In this document: piece by piece, positions 46,142 through 54,109 of the stretch
How positions within the stretch are numbered: the stretch's first letter is position 1
Layout: the number at the start of each line of letters is the position of its first letter
NCBI GenBank assembly: GCA_017960565.1
Contig: JAGCYY010000008.1
Span: forward strand, 1-58,531
DNA from: a bacterium
GTDB lineage: Bacteria > Bacillota_I > Bacilli_A > Izemoplasmatales > UBA1188
Direction of reading: 5' to 3'
Length of the DNA stretch: 58,531 bases
The notes under the pieces: generated by a model
What the model saw: only the letters and a program-made list of their open reading frames with translations
Database searches by the model: none
Told to the model about the DNA's origin: nothing
Translations under genes and position numbers: made by a program

Positions 46142-46972
46142 TTAGAAATTTCTTTCTCTTAGAATCTTGAAGTTTAGTTCAGTTTGTACTGCAGCACCGA
46201 ACATATCATTTGTTTGTTCTTGGTCCCAGCCATCGATCCACATTACTATTGTGTATTTGTGATAACTGCCTGCTTGTAGGTTATTGAACTCTTCACGAAT
46301 GATTACTGATCCTTGATCTTCGATGAACGGATATGTTTCACCTCTGTAATCATTTTCTTTACCACCGAGAACTGGTTCAGGTTGTCCGAATGTTTCTGGA
46401 TGAGTGCTTTTTTTAGCATAGACAACTTGATTACTTTGCTCGAATGGGCTTTCACTTGTGTATTCTAGATTTGTAAAGTTTGGATCAAGGACATCATCTT
46501 TGATAATCATTACTCTTAGAATATCATCAAGGTTTTTGGTTGTTCTAACGAGGCTGAATTCTAGTTCATAGTCTATTGTGAGTGTTCCTGTGTTGATGAG
46601 CACAAATGAATAGGCTAGATATCTAAAGTCATCAGTATCGTTTTTTGCTCCTATACCATCTGTTATATTTGATGGAATATAAGAGAAACTTGCATCATTG
46701 TTTTGAGGGAGAGAATCTACTACGAGTCTTTCAGTGGTAGTCACTTCTGAAAGGTTTAGTGTTGTTGGGTCATTGAATTTTTCATCGACTGATAGAGCTA
46801 TTGATGCATTGTATACACCATCAACTTCGATTACAAATCCGCCGACTCTGCTACCATAATAAGTAAGGACAATAATTATTGCCAGGATCGCAGATACAAC
46901 TGCAAGTCCTTTAGTTACAACATTTCTTGCTGTAAATATTCGATGAAACTTTTCAATTATACCAAATCTCAA
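46142..46972 (-). CDS. TasA-related protein with N-terminal membrane anchor, first in operon
   Basis: I place the start at a TTG (46972) because AGTAGGAGGAC stands the right distance before it; the longer reading from 47032 begins inside the riboswitch terminator. The product (about 276 residues) has a cytosolic basic stretch, one membrane helix (about 20-40) ending TYYGSRVGGFVIEVDG, and a beta-rich extracellular domain. Its C-terminal YTIVMWIDGWDQEQTND resembles the IWLEGxDPxCxNAI motif of the two following proteins, but without the Cys. It may be the cell anchor or initiator for the fibre (TapA-like in role). It is the first gene after the c-di-GMP riboswitch. Confidence 0.7.
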   Translation of the reverse strand: MRFGIIEKFHRIFTARNVVTKGLAVVSAILAIIIVLTYYGSRVGGFVIEVDGVYNASIALSVDEKFNDPTTLNLSEVTTTERLVVDSLPQNNDASFSYIPSNITDGIGAKNDTDDFRYLAYSFVLINTGTLTIDYELEFSLVRTTKNLDDILRVMIIKDDVLDPNFTNLEYTSESPFEQSNQVVYAKKSTHPETFGQPEPVLGGKENDYRGETYPFIEDQGSVIIREEFNNLQAGSYHKYTIVMWIDGWDQEQTNDMFGAAVQTELNFKILRERNF

Positions 46973-47034
46973 TAAAAGTCCTCCTACTAGTTTATTCTCC
47001 TCTCGTTTGTTGATATTCAAGTTTTTAGACAACT

Positions 47035-47099
47035 AAAAGGCCTCAAATACCAACCAATTTTGCAATTTATACATTCGCAACTGGCTGCCATTTGAGGCC
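47035..47099 (-). terminator. Riboswitch-linked terminator before the fibre operon
   Basis: GGCCTCAAAT (47099-47090, part of the aptamer's second hairpin) pairs with ATTTGAGGCC (47048-47039), followed by TTTT. Formation breaks the aptamer, so ligand binding should prevent termination. Confidence 0.88.
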
Positions 47100-47137
47100 C
47101 TATAGCTTTGTGCCACCACTTTTCAATGGTTTTACCG
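47076..47137 (-). ncRNA. Cyclic di-GMP-I (GEMM-I) riboswitch of the fibre operon
   Basis: The RNA has CGGTAAAACC, hairpin ACCATT-GAAA-AGTGGT, GGCACAAAGC, TATAGGG, a short GCC/GGC hairpin and GCCAGTTGCG. It matches the other GEMM-I copy element by element. The changes C to T after the key G, and G to A in GACGC/GGCAC, look like a compensated pair. The binding G is kept. Transcription should start at its very 5' end, given the promoter at 47143-47171. The expression platform is a terminator, so c-di-GMP should turn the fibre operon on. Confidence 0.88.
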
Positions 47138-47142
47138 AAAAT

Positions 47143-47171
47143 AATATAACATATATTTTTTTTGGATGCAA
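47143..47171 (-). promoter_or_regulatory. Promoter of the riboswitch-fibre operon
   Basis: TTGCAT, 17 bases, TATATT with an extended -10 TG, on the minus strand. The start falls 6-7 bases later, at the aptamer's 5' end. An inverted repeat TGCAACAAT (47167-47175) / ATTGTTGCA (47232-47240) overlaps the -35. Confidence 0.8.
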
Positions 47172-47256
47172 CAATTTTTTTTAGAAATTTTTTATTTTTT
47201 TTAATTTTGTAAAAATTTAAGAAAAATAGTGATTGTTGCACCTAAAAATTTAGTGC

Positions 47257-47472
47257 TTATAATTGAAACTTTTTTGTAGATTTTGTATCAAAATAAGTGC
47301 TTTCTAATTCTTTTATGGCGCTTTTTAAAGTTGAGATCATTCTTTTGATTTCATCATCTTCATATTCATAAGCGCTTTTATTAGATAGATTTTTTAATAA
47401 TTCTATTTGTTTTAAGCAGTTGTTCATTCTGGCTTCTGCAAGTCTTTGAAATTTGTCGTGTTTAGTTTCCAT
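47257..47472 (-). CDS. Small helical protein, hypothetical
   Basis: A 71-residue helical protein. The core LAEARMNNCLKQIELLKNLS followed by NKSAYEYEDDEI resembles a small family seen in many Firmicutes, where NLSNRSxYEY is conserved. Its function is unknown to me. It follows the 222-residue gene upstream by about 50 bases and has an AAGGAC ribosome site. It ends before the fibre promoter. Confidence 0.7.
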   Translation of the reverse strand: METKHDKFQRLAEARMNNCLKQIELLKNLSNKSAYEYEDDEIKRMISTLKSAIKELESTYFDTKSTKKFQL

Positions 47473-47523
47473 GATTTATTTCAGTCCTTTTTATTATTCT
47501 TTATATATATATTTATATAAATA

Positions 47524-48192
47524 TTATTGTTCATAGTTTCTATAATATACTTCATTAATAGATTCGATGAAGCAAACGAATGAAGGGTGATTTTTATCTC
47601 CTCTTTTTTCGTACATATTGAGTTTGTTTAAATAACTAGTTGTGACAACTTCCCACATACGATTAGACTGATAATCTTTATCTTTTTTATTCTTTTCTTC
47701 TTCATTCATTCTTGTGCCTTTGAGTTTGCCTTCTTTTTTATCGAGGTCTTCTTTTTTCATCATTGGAAGTTCTACTAGAGTGTTTTTCTTTAAAGCAACT
47801 CTTGAATAATTGCCATTATTTTCAGTGATGATGAAGAATTCAAATGTGAAACTATTTGAAGGTTCTTTTAACCAATGCATTCTTTTAGTTTTGAATGATA
47901 AAGCGAAATCTTCAATAGGTTTTAATTCTAAATCATTGAATGCTTCATTAATAGATTCTTTAACTTGGTTTAAGTTTTCTTCTGTGAATTTATCGGTTGT
48001 GAATACTTTTATAATATATGGGAATTCAGATTGATTTAAGCTTTCATTCATTAAAATGATTGTTTCATCAACAACATCTACTTCAGCTTTGATATTCTTT
48101 TCTTCAAGTTTTTTTTCAATTGAGAGCGCTAGATCCTGACCCCATCTTAAAGTTTTATTTACGAATTTTTGATTTTCTAAATAACTGTACAT
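47524..48192 (-). CDS. Hypothetical soluble protein
   Basis: A 222-residue protein I do not recognise. It has mixed alpha/beta content, a Lys/Glu-rich stretch near residues 150-180 (KEDLDKKEGKLKGTRMNEEE), and no signal peptide or membrane segment. A TTAGGAGA ribosome site and a TTGACT-N18-TAAACT promoter precede it. It is probably co-transcribed with the following 71-residue gene. Confidence 0.7.
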   Translation of the reverse strand: MYSYLENQKFVNKTLRWGQDLALSIEKKLEEKNIKAEVDVVDETIILMNESLNQSEFPYIIKVFTTDKFTEENLNQVKESINEAFNDLELKPIEDFALSFKTKRMHWLKEPSNSFTFEFFIITENNGNYSRVALKKNTLVELPMMKKEDLDKKEGKLKGTRMNEEEKNKKDKDYQSNRMWEVVTTSYLNKLNMYEKRGDKNHPSFVCFIESINEVYYRNYEQ

Positions 48193-48246
48193 AAAATCTC
48201 CTAAATCTGATTTAAAAATATAATATTTTAATATTAACGCAAAAAT

Positions 48247-48276
48247 AGTTTACTACAAATAATAGTTTAAAGTCAA
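48247..48276 (-). promoter_or_regulatory. Promoter of the hypothetical pair at 47.3-48.2 kb
   Basis: TTGACT, 18 bases, TAAACT on the minus strand, with an ordinary leader and ribosome site downstream. Confidence 0.55.
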
Positions 48277-48360
48277 TGAATAAAATATTTTATTTTATAA
48301 AAGTTTATGAATTATTCATAAATTATTTAAAATATTATATTATTTAAAGATATATAAGTG

Positions 48361-48374
48361 TGGAAACGTTTGCA
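48361..48374. promoter_or_regulatory. LacI/CcpA-family operator-like site
   Basis: TGGAAACGTTTGCA, a near-palindrome around CG. It deviates from the cre consensus TGWNANCGNTNWCA at the two W positions only. It lies about 170 bases upstream of the 222-residue gene and just past the broken glycohydrolase. Confidence 0.5.
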
Positions 48375-48398
48375 TATATTATATATTTTTATATATGA

Positions 48399-48954
48399 TT
48401 ATAACTTAAATTTCTTTTTGAAATTTTTGATGATTTTAATTAGATTATCATCTAAATATTTAAGCACTTGTGTTATAAAGCCATTTCTTATACCATAATA
48501 TGCTTCAGCAATTGAACCAGCGATAGCCGCAACCATATCACTATCACCGCCAATTGAGATTGTATTTCTAATCGCATCTTCAAAAGAGCATGATTCAGTG
48601 AATGCTTCTATTAGAACATTAACTGTTCCTTGACAAGTTTCATTAAATCTATAAGAAGGTCTTATTTCATCTAAAGTAAAATCTAGTTTATAGTAGTTTT
48701 TATCAATATAATCTCTTATTTCTTCTTTAGAATGCCCATTTTTAGCAAGGTATATTGCGACTGTGGTTGCCTCTGCTCCTTTTATACCTTCTTCATGATT
48801 ATGAGTTACTTTAGTAACTTTATATGATAATTCTTTTGCTTCTTCAAGACTTTTTGCAACATATGCACAAGGTGATACACGCATTCGAGCACCATTACCA
48901 TATGAATTATAAGGACTAGTATCCGATGATATCTCCAATAATTGCACCTAACAT
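48399..48954 (-). pseudogene. ADP-ribosylglycohydrolase remnant with internal deletion and frameshift
   Basis: The ATG at 48954 reads MLGAIIGDIIGY and then stops (TAG). That is the exact start expected of ADP-ribosylglycohydrolases. In another frame the later part of the family continues from NSYGNGARMRVSPCAY to SIGGDSDMVAAIAGSIAEAYYG at the end. The 60-80 residues usually between, including the metal-binding FTDDT segment, are missing, so a deletion removed them and shifted the frame. The remaining 182-codon frame could still be translated from a GTG but lacks half the active site. The remnant begins 4 bases past the histidine kinase stop. Confidence 0.8.
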
Positions 48955-48957
48955 TTT

Positions 48958-51900
48958 CTAGTTTCTTATTTTTATGTATTGTTTTAGTGTTTCAAATAAA
49001 AGATATGGTTGAATTGGTTTTGTGAGATGCGAATTTAGACCTGCTTGAATACTTCTTTGAACATCTTCATCGAAAGCACTTGCAGTAAGGGCTATAATTG
49101 GGATAGATTTAGAATCTTTCTTGTCTAAGCTTCTAATAAGTCTTGTTGCCTCGAGTCCGTCCATGACAGGCATCTTCATATCCATCAAGATGGCATCATA
49201 ATAATATTCATCATGAGATTTAAACATATCGACTGCAATTTTACCGTTTTCTGCCCATTCAACTTTAACATTTTGCATCTCAAGAATCGCTTTTATGATT
49301 ACAGCATTGATTTCCATATCTTCAACTAATAATATCTTCTTATCTGATAAGATAGTATCTATTGAATCATTTTTTAAATCTTTTCTAACTAGAGCATTTT
49401 CAAATTCTTCTATCAATGAATTTGCGAATAATGGTTTTGCGATAAAACTATCAATACCTGCAAGTTGAGCATCATCTATAACATCATCCCATTTATATGC
49501 TGTAAGCATGATGATTGTTGAATCGCTTCCGACAATCTTTCTTATTGATTTTGATGTTTCAACACCATCCATTTCTGGCATCTTCCAGTCTACTAATATT
49601 AATTTATATGGGTTATTTTCTTTTAGTTTTTGTTCAACTTTCTTAATTCCTTCCATTCCGGAAGATGCAGTTTCTGATTTGATACCTATTTTATTTAAGA
49701 TGAGTGTTGCATGTTCAAGAGCTAAAGTATCGTCATCGACGATCAAAGCATTTACACCTTTTATGCTCTTTCTATAATCTTGTAAGACTTTATTTGATTG
49801 TGTTTTAGAAAGTGTTATAGTGACAGTAAATTTGGTTCCTTCATTCTTTTTGCTTTCAACTCTAATATCACCATTCATCATTTCAACGATGTTTTTAGTG
49901 ATCGCAAGACCTAGTCCTGATGAACCATATTTATTGGTAGATGTTGGATTTTCTTGAGTGAAGGTTTCAAATATTTGTGGTAAGAATTCTTCACTTATAC
50001 CAACACCTGTATCTTCTACAACTATTTCTAATGTTTCTTTATTATCAATTTCAGCTTTTTTCTTGATAGAAAGTGATACTTTGCCATCTTTATCGGTGAA
50101 TTTAACTGCGTTACCAATGAGATTAATTAATATTTGTTTAAGTTTTGTATTATCACCATTATAATAATCAGATATCTCACTATCGATTATGCAATGATAA
50201 TCGATACCTTTTTCTTGACATTGTCCACTGAACATTGAATTGATTTGTTCTATTAATCTTGCGAAAGAGAAATCTTCATTCCTCAGTATCAGTCTTCCTG
50301 ATTCTATTCTAGACATATCTAATATATCGTTTATAAGACTTAATAGGTGTTCTGCAGAAGCATCTATCTTTTCTAAATGATTTCTTGTCTTTGATGAGAT
50401 ATCAGGATCATTGAGGGCGATATTGCTTAAACCTATTATAGCATTCATTGGTGTTCTTATCTCATGGCTCATATTAGATAAGAACACTGTTTTAGCTTTG
50501 CTGGCTTGTTCTGCTGACTGTAATGCTGAACTTAATATTTCATTTTGAGCGATAGAAGCTCTTGTTTCTTCATCAACGTTAGTAAAACATGCACCGACAG
50601 CATTTATATCATTTTCATCTTCCGATACTCTTGCATATTTCACCATCTCATATGATTCATGATCATGTCTATTAACTATATATCTAAAAGATATAACTTT
50701 CTTAGTATGAAGTTCATTTCTGATATTTTCAATTTGGATGAAGTTTAAGAAATCATCTAGATATCTATTATCGACATATTTTTCTGCATAAGCTTTAAAA
50801 GATTCTAGATATTTAAAATTATCACCGACATTAAGTCCATCCTCAATATCTTCATGCGCCTGATAACAGACACCACTATCACTCTTAAGATCGATATAAT
50901 AAACACTATAGTAGTCTTTGGATAATGCTTTGATCATTCTTGATTGTTGAGTTCGATCTTTTTCTTGTTCTAAAAGTTGATTTTGAAGTTCAATTCTTCT
51001 ATTTAATTCTTCTTCTTTAACTCTTGTTTCGGTTGCGATAGATTCTTTTTCTAATAAGATTTTAGAATTCTTATTTAATTCATAAATAATAAACACAAAC
51101 ATGCTTATTAGAATGATTGTCGTTAGAGAAGTTGTTAGAATGCTCCATAGTATGATTCTTGATGATACTGATTTTACTTCTTCAGTAACTAAACTTTCAC
51201 GAATAAGATAAGTTAAGAACCAATCTGTACCACTTATAGGTTCATAGCTTAAAGTCTCTCTAATGCCATTATAAGTGAAAGATATAGTTCCTCCTCTTCC
51301 ATTCATAAAATCATCGATGACTTTTTCGTATGATACACCTTGATCATATTCAGCAGTCTTTAGGGCATCGATTAGATTATCTTCAACCGCAAGACCGCCA
51401 AGAACGGTATTGCTTAATGCAATTCCATCTTTGGTGTAAATATTTGAAAATGTTGAACCAGATTTACCTGCGCCCATCTGAACACCTGTCAGCATGACAG
51501 ACATATCTATTTCCATAAAACATGCAACAAGTTTAGTATCGAGAAAATCTAGGCTAGGATCTATTTTTTCAGCGATTACTACTTTTTTATCTTTTGTATT
51601 TAAATTGAATATAGATACTTCAGGTTCAGAAATAGTTTGATAATCAAACGCATAGTCATCGATAGTATTTTCTGTTGGAATAGCTGTATAGATATTTCCA
51701 TCTTCATCGACGAAGGCAAATTTTTCTAACTGGAATGTTTGTTTCATCTTTGTTTGAAATTTATGAAGTTCATCTTCATTCAAAAGAACGACATCTTTAT
51801 CCATAAGGGATATTTGTATGTCGATATCGTTGATTTTACCTTTGATGTTTTGGCTTACAACTTGTTCACGACGAGATGTTAATTCATCTAAAAATAATAA

Positions 51901-52041
51901 ACTTACTTCTCTTGCAGCATTTTCAGCATTTCTACTGGCACTAAAACCAGATATTATAGTCACAAGAATCATCGCTAATATTACTATTATTGTGCCAAAT
52001 ATTCCAATTATTTCTATTCCTCTACTACTAAGTTTTTTCAT
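48958..52041 (-). CDS. Hybrid sensor histidine kinase with two receiver domains
   Basis: A 1027-residue membrane kinase: helix 1 (about 10-35), a Cache-like sensor outside (about 40-290), helix 2 (about 295-320), a coiled coil and PAS-like region (370-500). HisKA follows with the phosphorylated His in NMSHEIRTPMNA near residue 525, then HATPase with NLIGNAVKF, EDTGVGIS and GSSGLGLAI. Two receiver domains come next, with acceptor Asp in LVDWKMPEMDG (about 810) and LMDMKMPVMDG (about 950). No Hpt domain is present, so phosphate must go to a separate protein or the receivers act by binding. A TGAGG ribosome site and a strong promoter with an inverted repeat precede it. Confidence 0.93.
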   Translation of the reverse strand: MKKLSSRGIEIIGIFGTIIVILAMILVTIISGFSASRNAENAAREVSLLFLDELTSRREQVVSQNIKGKINDIDIQISLMDKDVVLLNEDELHKFQTKMKQTFQLEKFAFVDEDGNIYTAIPTENTIDDYAFDYQTISEPEVSIFNLNTKDKKVVIAEKIDPSLDFLDTKLVACFMEIDMSVMLTGVQMGAGKSGSTFSNIYTKDGIALSNTVLGGLAVEDNLIDALKTAEYDQGVSYEKVIDDFMNGRGGTISFTYNGIRETLSYEPISGTDWFLTYLIRESLVTEEVKSVSSRIILWSILTTSLTTIILISMFVFIIYELNKNSKILLEKESIATETRVKEEELNRRIELQNQLLEQEKDRTQQSRMIKALSKDYYSVYYIDLKSDSGVCYQAHEDIEDGLNVGDNFKYLESFKAYAEKYVDNRYLDDFLNFIQIENIRNELHTKKVISFRYIVNRHDHESYEMVKYARVSEDENDINAVGACFTNVDEETRASIAQNEILSSALQSAEQASKAKTVFLSNMSHEIRTPMNAIIGLSNIALNDPDISSKTRNHLEKIDASAEHLLSLINDILDMSRIESGRLILRNEDFSFARLIEQINSMFSGQCQEKGIDYHCIIDSEISDYYNGDNTKLKQILINLIGNAVKFTDKDGKVSLSIKKKAEIDNKETLEIVVEDTGVGISEEFLPQIFETFTQENPTSTNKYGSSGLGLAITKNIVEMMNGDIRVESKKNEGTKFTVTITLSKTQSNKVLQDYRKSIKGVNALIVDDDTLALEHATLILNKIGIKSETASSGMEGIKKVEQKLKENNPYKLILVDWKMPEMDGVETSKSIRKIVGSDSTIIMLTAYKWDDVIDDAQLAGIDSFIAKPLFANSLIEEFENALVRKDLKNDSIDTILSDKKILLVEDMEINAVIIKAILEMQNVKVEWAENGKIAVDMFKSHDEYYYDAILMDMKMPVMDGLEATRLIRSLDKKDSKSIPIIALTASAFDEDVQRSIQAGLNSHLTKPIQPYLLFETLKQYIKIRN

Positions 52042-52091
52042 AAATTATGCCTCAATTTTGATGATGATATTTAAAATATATAACTGTGAAT

Positions 52092-52120
52092 ATTATATCG
52101 GATAAACCGATATAAATCAA
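52092..52120 (-). promoter_or_regulatory. Promoter of the hybrid kinase with overlapping operator-like repeat
   Basis: TTGATT, 17 bases, TATAAT on the minus strand. A perfect inverted repeat ATATCGG-N5-CCGATAT (52095-52113) fills the spacer and overlaps the -10, well placed for a repressor. Confidence 0.8.
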
Positions 52121-52155
52121 GTTATAGTAGGAATATTATCACTACCTATTCAAAT

Positions 52156-52169
52156 TGAAAACGTTTACA
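52156..52169. promoter_or_regulatory. cre-like site upstream of typA
   Basis: TGAAAACGTTTACA matches the CcpA operator consensus TGWNANCGNTNWCA at every fixed position. It lies about 35 bases upstream of the typA -10, and between the divergent kinase and typA promoters, so either could be the target. Confidence 0.65.
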
Positions 52170-52178
52170 AGAAAAAAT

Positions 52179-52209
52179 TTGTTTTAAAATAAATATTTTA
52201 TTTTATAAT
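52179..52209 (+). promoter_or_regulatory. Promoter of typA
   Basis: TATAAT at 52204-52209 with a weak TTGTTT at 19-base spacing. The leader to the ATG is about 12 bases. Confidence 0.5.
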
Positions 52210-52227
52210 ATAGAAGTTGGTGAAAAT

Positions 52228-54048
52228 ATGAATATAAGAAATATTGCGATAATAGCCCATGTTGATCATGGCAAAACTACATTAGTAAATCAATTATTAA
52301 TATCATCTCATACATTTAGAACTAATGAGAAGATAATAGATAGAGCGCTTGATTCTAACGATCTTGAAAGAGAAAGAGGAATCACTATTCTTGCGAAGAC
52401 TACTGCACTTGATTATAAAGGATATAGAATCAATATACTTGACACTCCAGGTCATGCAGATTTTGGTGGCGAAGTTGAAAGAATCATGAACATGGTTGAT
52501 GGAGTGCTTCTTGTTGTAGATGCTTATGAAGGTGTCATGCCTCAAACAAGATTTGTCTTAAAGAAAGCACTCGAAATGAAAGTTAAACCTATCGTAGTTA
52601 TGAATAAGGTTGATAGAGAAAATGCTGATACTAAGAGAGTTTTAGATGAAACATTAAACCTATTTATTGAGCTTGGTGCTGATGACAGTTTATTAGATTA
52701 TAAAGTTTTATATGCTTCTGCACTGCGTGGTACATCATCATATGATGATGATCAAGAAAGCCAAGTGCTTGGCATGGATCCTATTTTAAATACGATTATT
52801 GAAGAGATTCCAGAACCAAGAGTAACTGTAGATGGCCCTTTCCTTATGCAACCAGCACTATTAGATTATAACGATTATGTTGGAAGAATTGGTATTGGTC
52901 TTGTGAAAAGAGGTGAGATAAGGGTCGGTGAAACTGTTAGCTTATCTAGAATAAATGGGCAAGTTAAACAATATCGAATTCAAAAAATATTTGGATATTT
53001 TGGTTTAAATAGAGTTGAGGTTGAATGCGCTAAAGCTGGTGATATATGCGCTATTGCCGGTATACCAGATATTTTTGTCGGTGAAACTATTTGTAGTCCT
53101 AAAGAAGTGGTTGCACTTCCACTTCTTAGAATCGACCCACCTACTCTTGAAATGACATTCGGTGTCAATTCAAGCCCGTTTTCTGGAAGAGATGGAAAGC
53201 TTCTAACTTGTACTAAGATTGAAGAAAGACTTATGAAAGAAGCTGAAAAAGATGTGTCACTAAAAGTTTCAAAAATTCCTTCTACTGAATCGTTTATGGT
53301 TTCTGGTAGAGGCGAACTACATCTTTCAATACTTATTGAGAATATGAGAAGAGAAGGTTTTGAACTTCAAGTATCTAAACCTCAAGTAATTATTAGAGAA
53401 GTTGATGGAGTCAAAATGGAACCTTTTGAAGATGTTCAAATCGATATTCCTGAAATCTATCTAGGTTCTGTAATAGATCTAATGATGAATAGACAAGCTG
53501 AACTTATCAAAATGACATATCATGAAAATCAAGTTAGAATTGAATATGTTATTCCATCAAGAGGTTTACTTGGGTTCATGAACACATTCCTTTCACAGAC
53601 ACATGGCTATGGCATTATCAACCATGCATATAAAGAATATAGACCTATCATCAACGTCAATGTCGGTGAAAGAAAGATGGGTGTATTAGTCGCAACTGAG
53701 ACAGGAAATGCAACACCCTACGCCCTTGAACATACTGAAGAAAGAGGCATTATGTTTATTTCTCCCGGCGTTCCTGTATACGAAGGCATGATTGTTGGTG
53801 AAAATAGATATACTAGCGATCTTGAAGTAACTGTAGTAAAAGAAAAAGAAAAAACTAATCAAAGAAGTGCTTCTAAAGATCAAACTGTCGTGCTTAAGGC
53901 TCCAAGAAGAATGACTTTAGAACAATGTCTTGATTATATCAATCAAGATGAGTTATTAGAAATTACTCCTTCTACTTATAGAATGAGAAAAAGAATTCTT
54001 AATACTCAAGAAAGAAAAAAATATGAAGCAAGACAAAATAGAGGATGA
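52228..54048 (+). CDS. typA: Ribosome-binding GTPase TypA/BipA
   Basis: Translational GTPase involved in ribosome assembly and stress growth. G1 AHVDHGKTTLVNQLL, G2 RERGITILAKTTAL, G3 DTPGHADFGGEV and G4 NKVDR are all present. Domain III and V EF-G-like parts and the family-specific C-terminal domain follow, ending in the basic YRMRKRILNTQERKKYEARQ. Length 606 is normal. It is divergent from the histidine kinase. Its stop codon lies inside the terminator stem. Confidence 0.97.
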   Translation: MNIRNIAIIAHVDHGKTTLVNQLLISSHTFRTNEKIIDRALDSNDLERERGITILAKTTALDYKGYRINILDTPGHADFGGEVERIMNMVDGVLLVVDAYEGVMPQTRFVLKKALEMKVKPIVVMNKVDRENADTKRVLDETLNLFIELGADDSLLDYKVLYASALRGTSSYDDDQESQVLGMDPILNTIIEEIPEPRVTVDGPFLMQPALLDYNDYVGRIGIGLVKRGEIRVGETVSLSRINGQVKQYRIQKIFGYFGLNRVEVECAKAGDICAIAGIPDIFVGETICSPKEVVALPLLRIDPPTLEMTFGVNSSPFSGRDGKLLTCTKIEERLMKEAEKDVSLKVSKIPSTESFMVSGRGELHLSILIENMRREGFELQVSKPQVIIREVDGVKMEPFEDVQIDIPEIYLGSVIDLMMNRQAELIKMTYHENQVRIEYVIPSRGLLGFMNTFLSQTHGYGIINHAYKEYRPIINVNVGERKMGVLVATETGNATPYALEHTEERGIMFISPGVPVYEGMIVGENRYTSDLEVTVVKEKEKTNQRSASKDQTVVLKAPRRMTLEQCLDYINQDELLEITPSTYRMRKRILNTQERKKYEARQNRG

Positions 54049-54065
54049 AGACATCCTCTTTTTTA
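54040..54065 (+). terminator. Terminator overlapping the typA stop codon
   Basis: AGAGGATG-AAGA-CATCCTCT followed by TTTTTTAA. The TGA stop (54046-54048) is at the top of the stem. Confidence 0.92.
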
Positions 54066-54109
54066 ATTACTAGATATGGGTATTTATTGTTTTATTTTCA
54101 TATGATTCA

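Noticed and set aside
46972..47032. The upstream TTG at 47032 as start of the membrane-anchored fibre gene
   Set aside because: It is inside the riboswitch terminator region; the TTG at 46972 has a strong AGGAGG at proper distance.
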